This document shows positions 63,906 to 64,000 of a DNA stretch of 64,000 nt, one piece after another. The position numbers were made by a program, and so were the translations under genes. Origin of the DNA: Photorhabdus caribbeanensis (lineage in GTDB: Bacteria > Pseudomonadota > Gammaproteobacteria > Enterobacterales > Enterobacteriaceae); assembly GCF_018448885.1 (NCBI RefSeq), contig NZ_RCWB01000005.1:141031-205030 (forward strand), given 5' to 3'. The notes under the pieces were generated by a model, which saw nothing but the letters and a program-made list of their open reading frames with translations, made no database searches and was not told the origin of the DNA. Position 1 is the first letter of the stretch. Each line of letters starts with the position of its first letter.

Positions 63906-64000
63906 TCAAAGATAAGTTGACTACGGAATTCCCCTGACCAAATGGCTCTTCGACGTTTAGCCGCCTGACTGTCTTTTATACTGGTATTCTGTTTAATCAC
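63902..64000 (-). CDS. Partial ORF running off the right edge
   Basis: The minus strand is open from the window edge to TAA at 63902, reading IKQNTSIKDSQAAKRRRAIW then SGEFRSQLIFD. It could be the C-terminus of a gene or a remnant; the R-R-x-x-W-S-x-E-F-R pattern faintly recalls the N-termini of transposase OrfA proteins. No firm identity. Confidence 0.3.
   Translation of the reverse strand: MIKQNTSIKDSQAAKRRRAIWSGEFRSQLIFD

Overview
The window is enterobacterial. Most of it (about 1-46,700) is a conserved chromosomal backbone in nearly the gene order of the E. coli 21-22 min region: ldtD-mepK-gloC-aspC-ompF-asnS-pncB-pepN-pyrD-zapC-ycbX-rlmKL-uup-pqiABC-rmf-fabA-lonH-matP-ompA-sulA-sxy-yccS-helD-mgsA-yccU-hspQ-yccX-tusE-tRNA-Ser. 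Protein divergence from E. coli, ERIC elements, a type I-F CRISPR array, AT-rich intergenic DNA and Photorhabdus-like glycosyltransferase duplicates suggest the insect-associated Morganellaceae, most likely Photorhabdus. The genus is inferred; the family order is seen directly.

Backbone (1-46,695). Envelope genes dominate: L,D-transpeptidase and MepK, two tandem OmpF-type porins, OmpA and the PqiABC lipid-transport operon. They are mixed with nucleotide and NAD metabolism (pyrD, pncB), translation (asnS, rlmKL, rmf), fatty-acid synthesis (fabA), Ter organisation and cell division (matP, zapC, sulA) and detoxification (gloC, mgsA). Accessory genes break the E. coli-like order at several points: a small DUF1640-like membrane protein (15.2 kb), two tandem MGT-type glycosyltransferases (17.9-20.7 kb), a small secreted cysteine-containing protein between rmf and fabA (30.6 kb), and a 25-repeat type I-F CRISPR array with no cas genes between yccU and hspQ (43.8-45.2 kb). 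Repeats include a 12-copy heptamer before mepK and two inverted ERIC elements flanking ompA.

Island (about 46,700-61,700 and beyond). A P4-type integrase lies just downstream of tRNA-Ser(UGA). It is followed by a P4-alpha-like primase/helicase with an iteron-bearing candidate origin, a PAAR protein, and an IS3-family element that cuts the next ORF. The most AT-rich segment follows (53.2-59.4 kb, minus strand): a complete lasso-peptide cluster. It encodes a 37-residue precursor, an RRE protein, a B2 leader peptidase, an asparagine-synthetase-like cyclase, an ABC exporter, a GNAT acetyltransferase and an exported clostripain-family (C11) peptidase. The predicted core is 18 residues, very cationic, and should form an R1-D8 ring. 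This is the best candidate for an undescribed system in the window.

Right end (59.4-64.0 kb). This part holds satellite/prophage remnants: a strongly structured non-coding segment, an Ash-like ORF, a Ner-like regulator, the 5' fragment of a second integrase with a stop codon, a frameshifted tail-fibre-assembly fragment, an intact tail-collar fibre gene and a small membrane protein. It looks like stacked insertions next to the tRNA locus.
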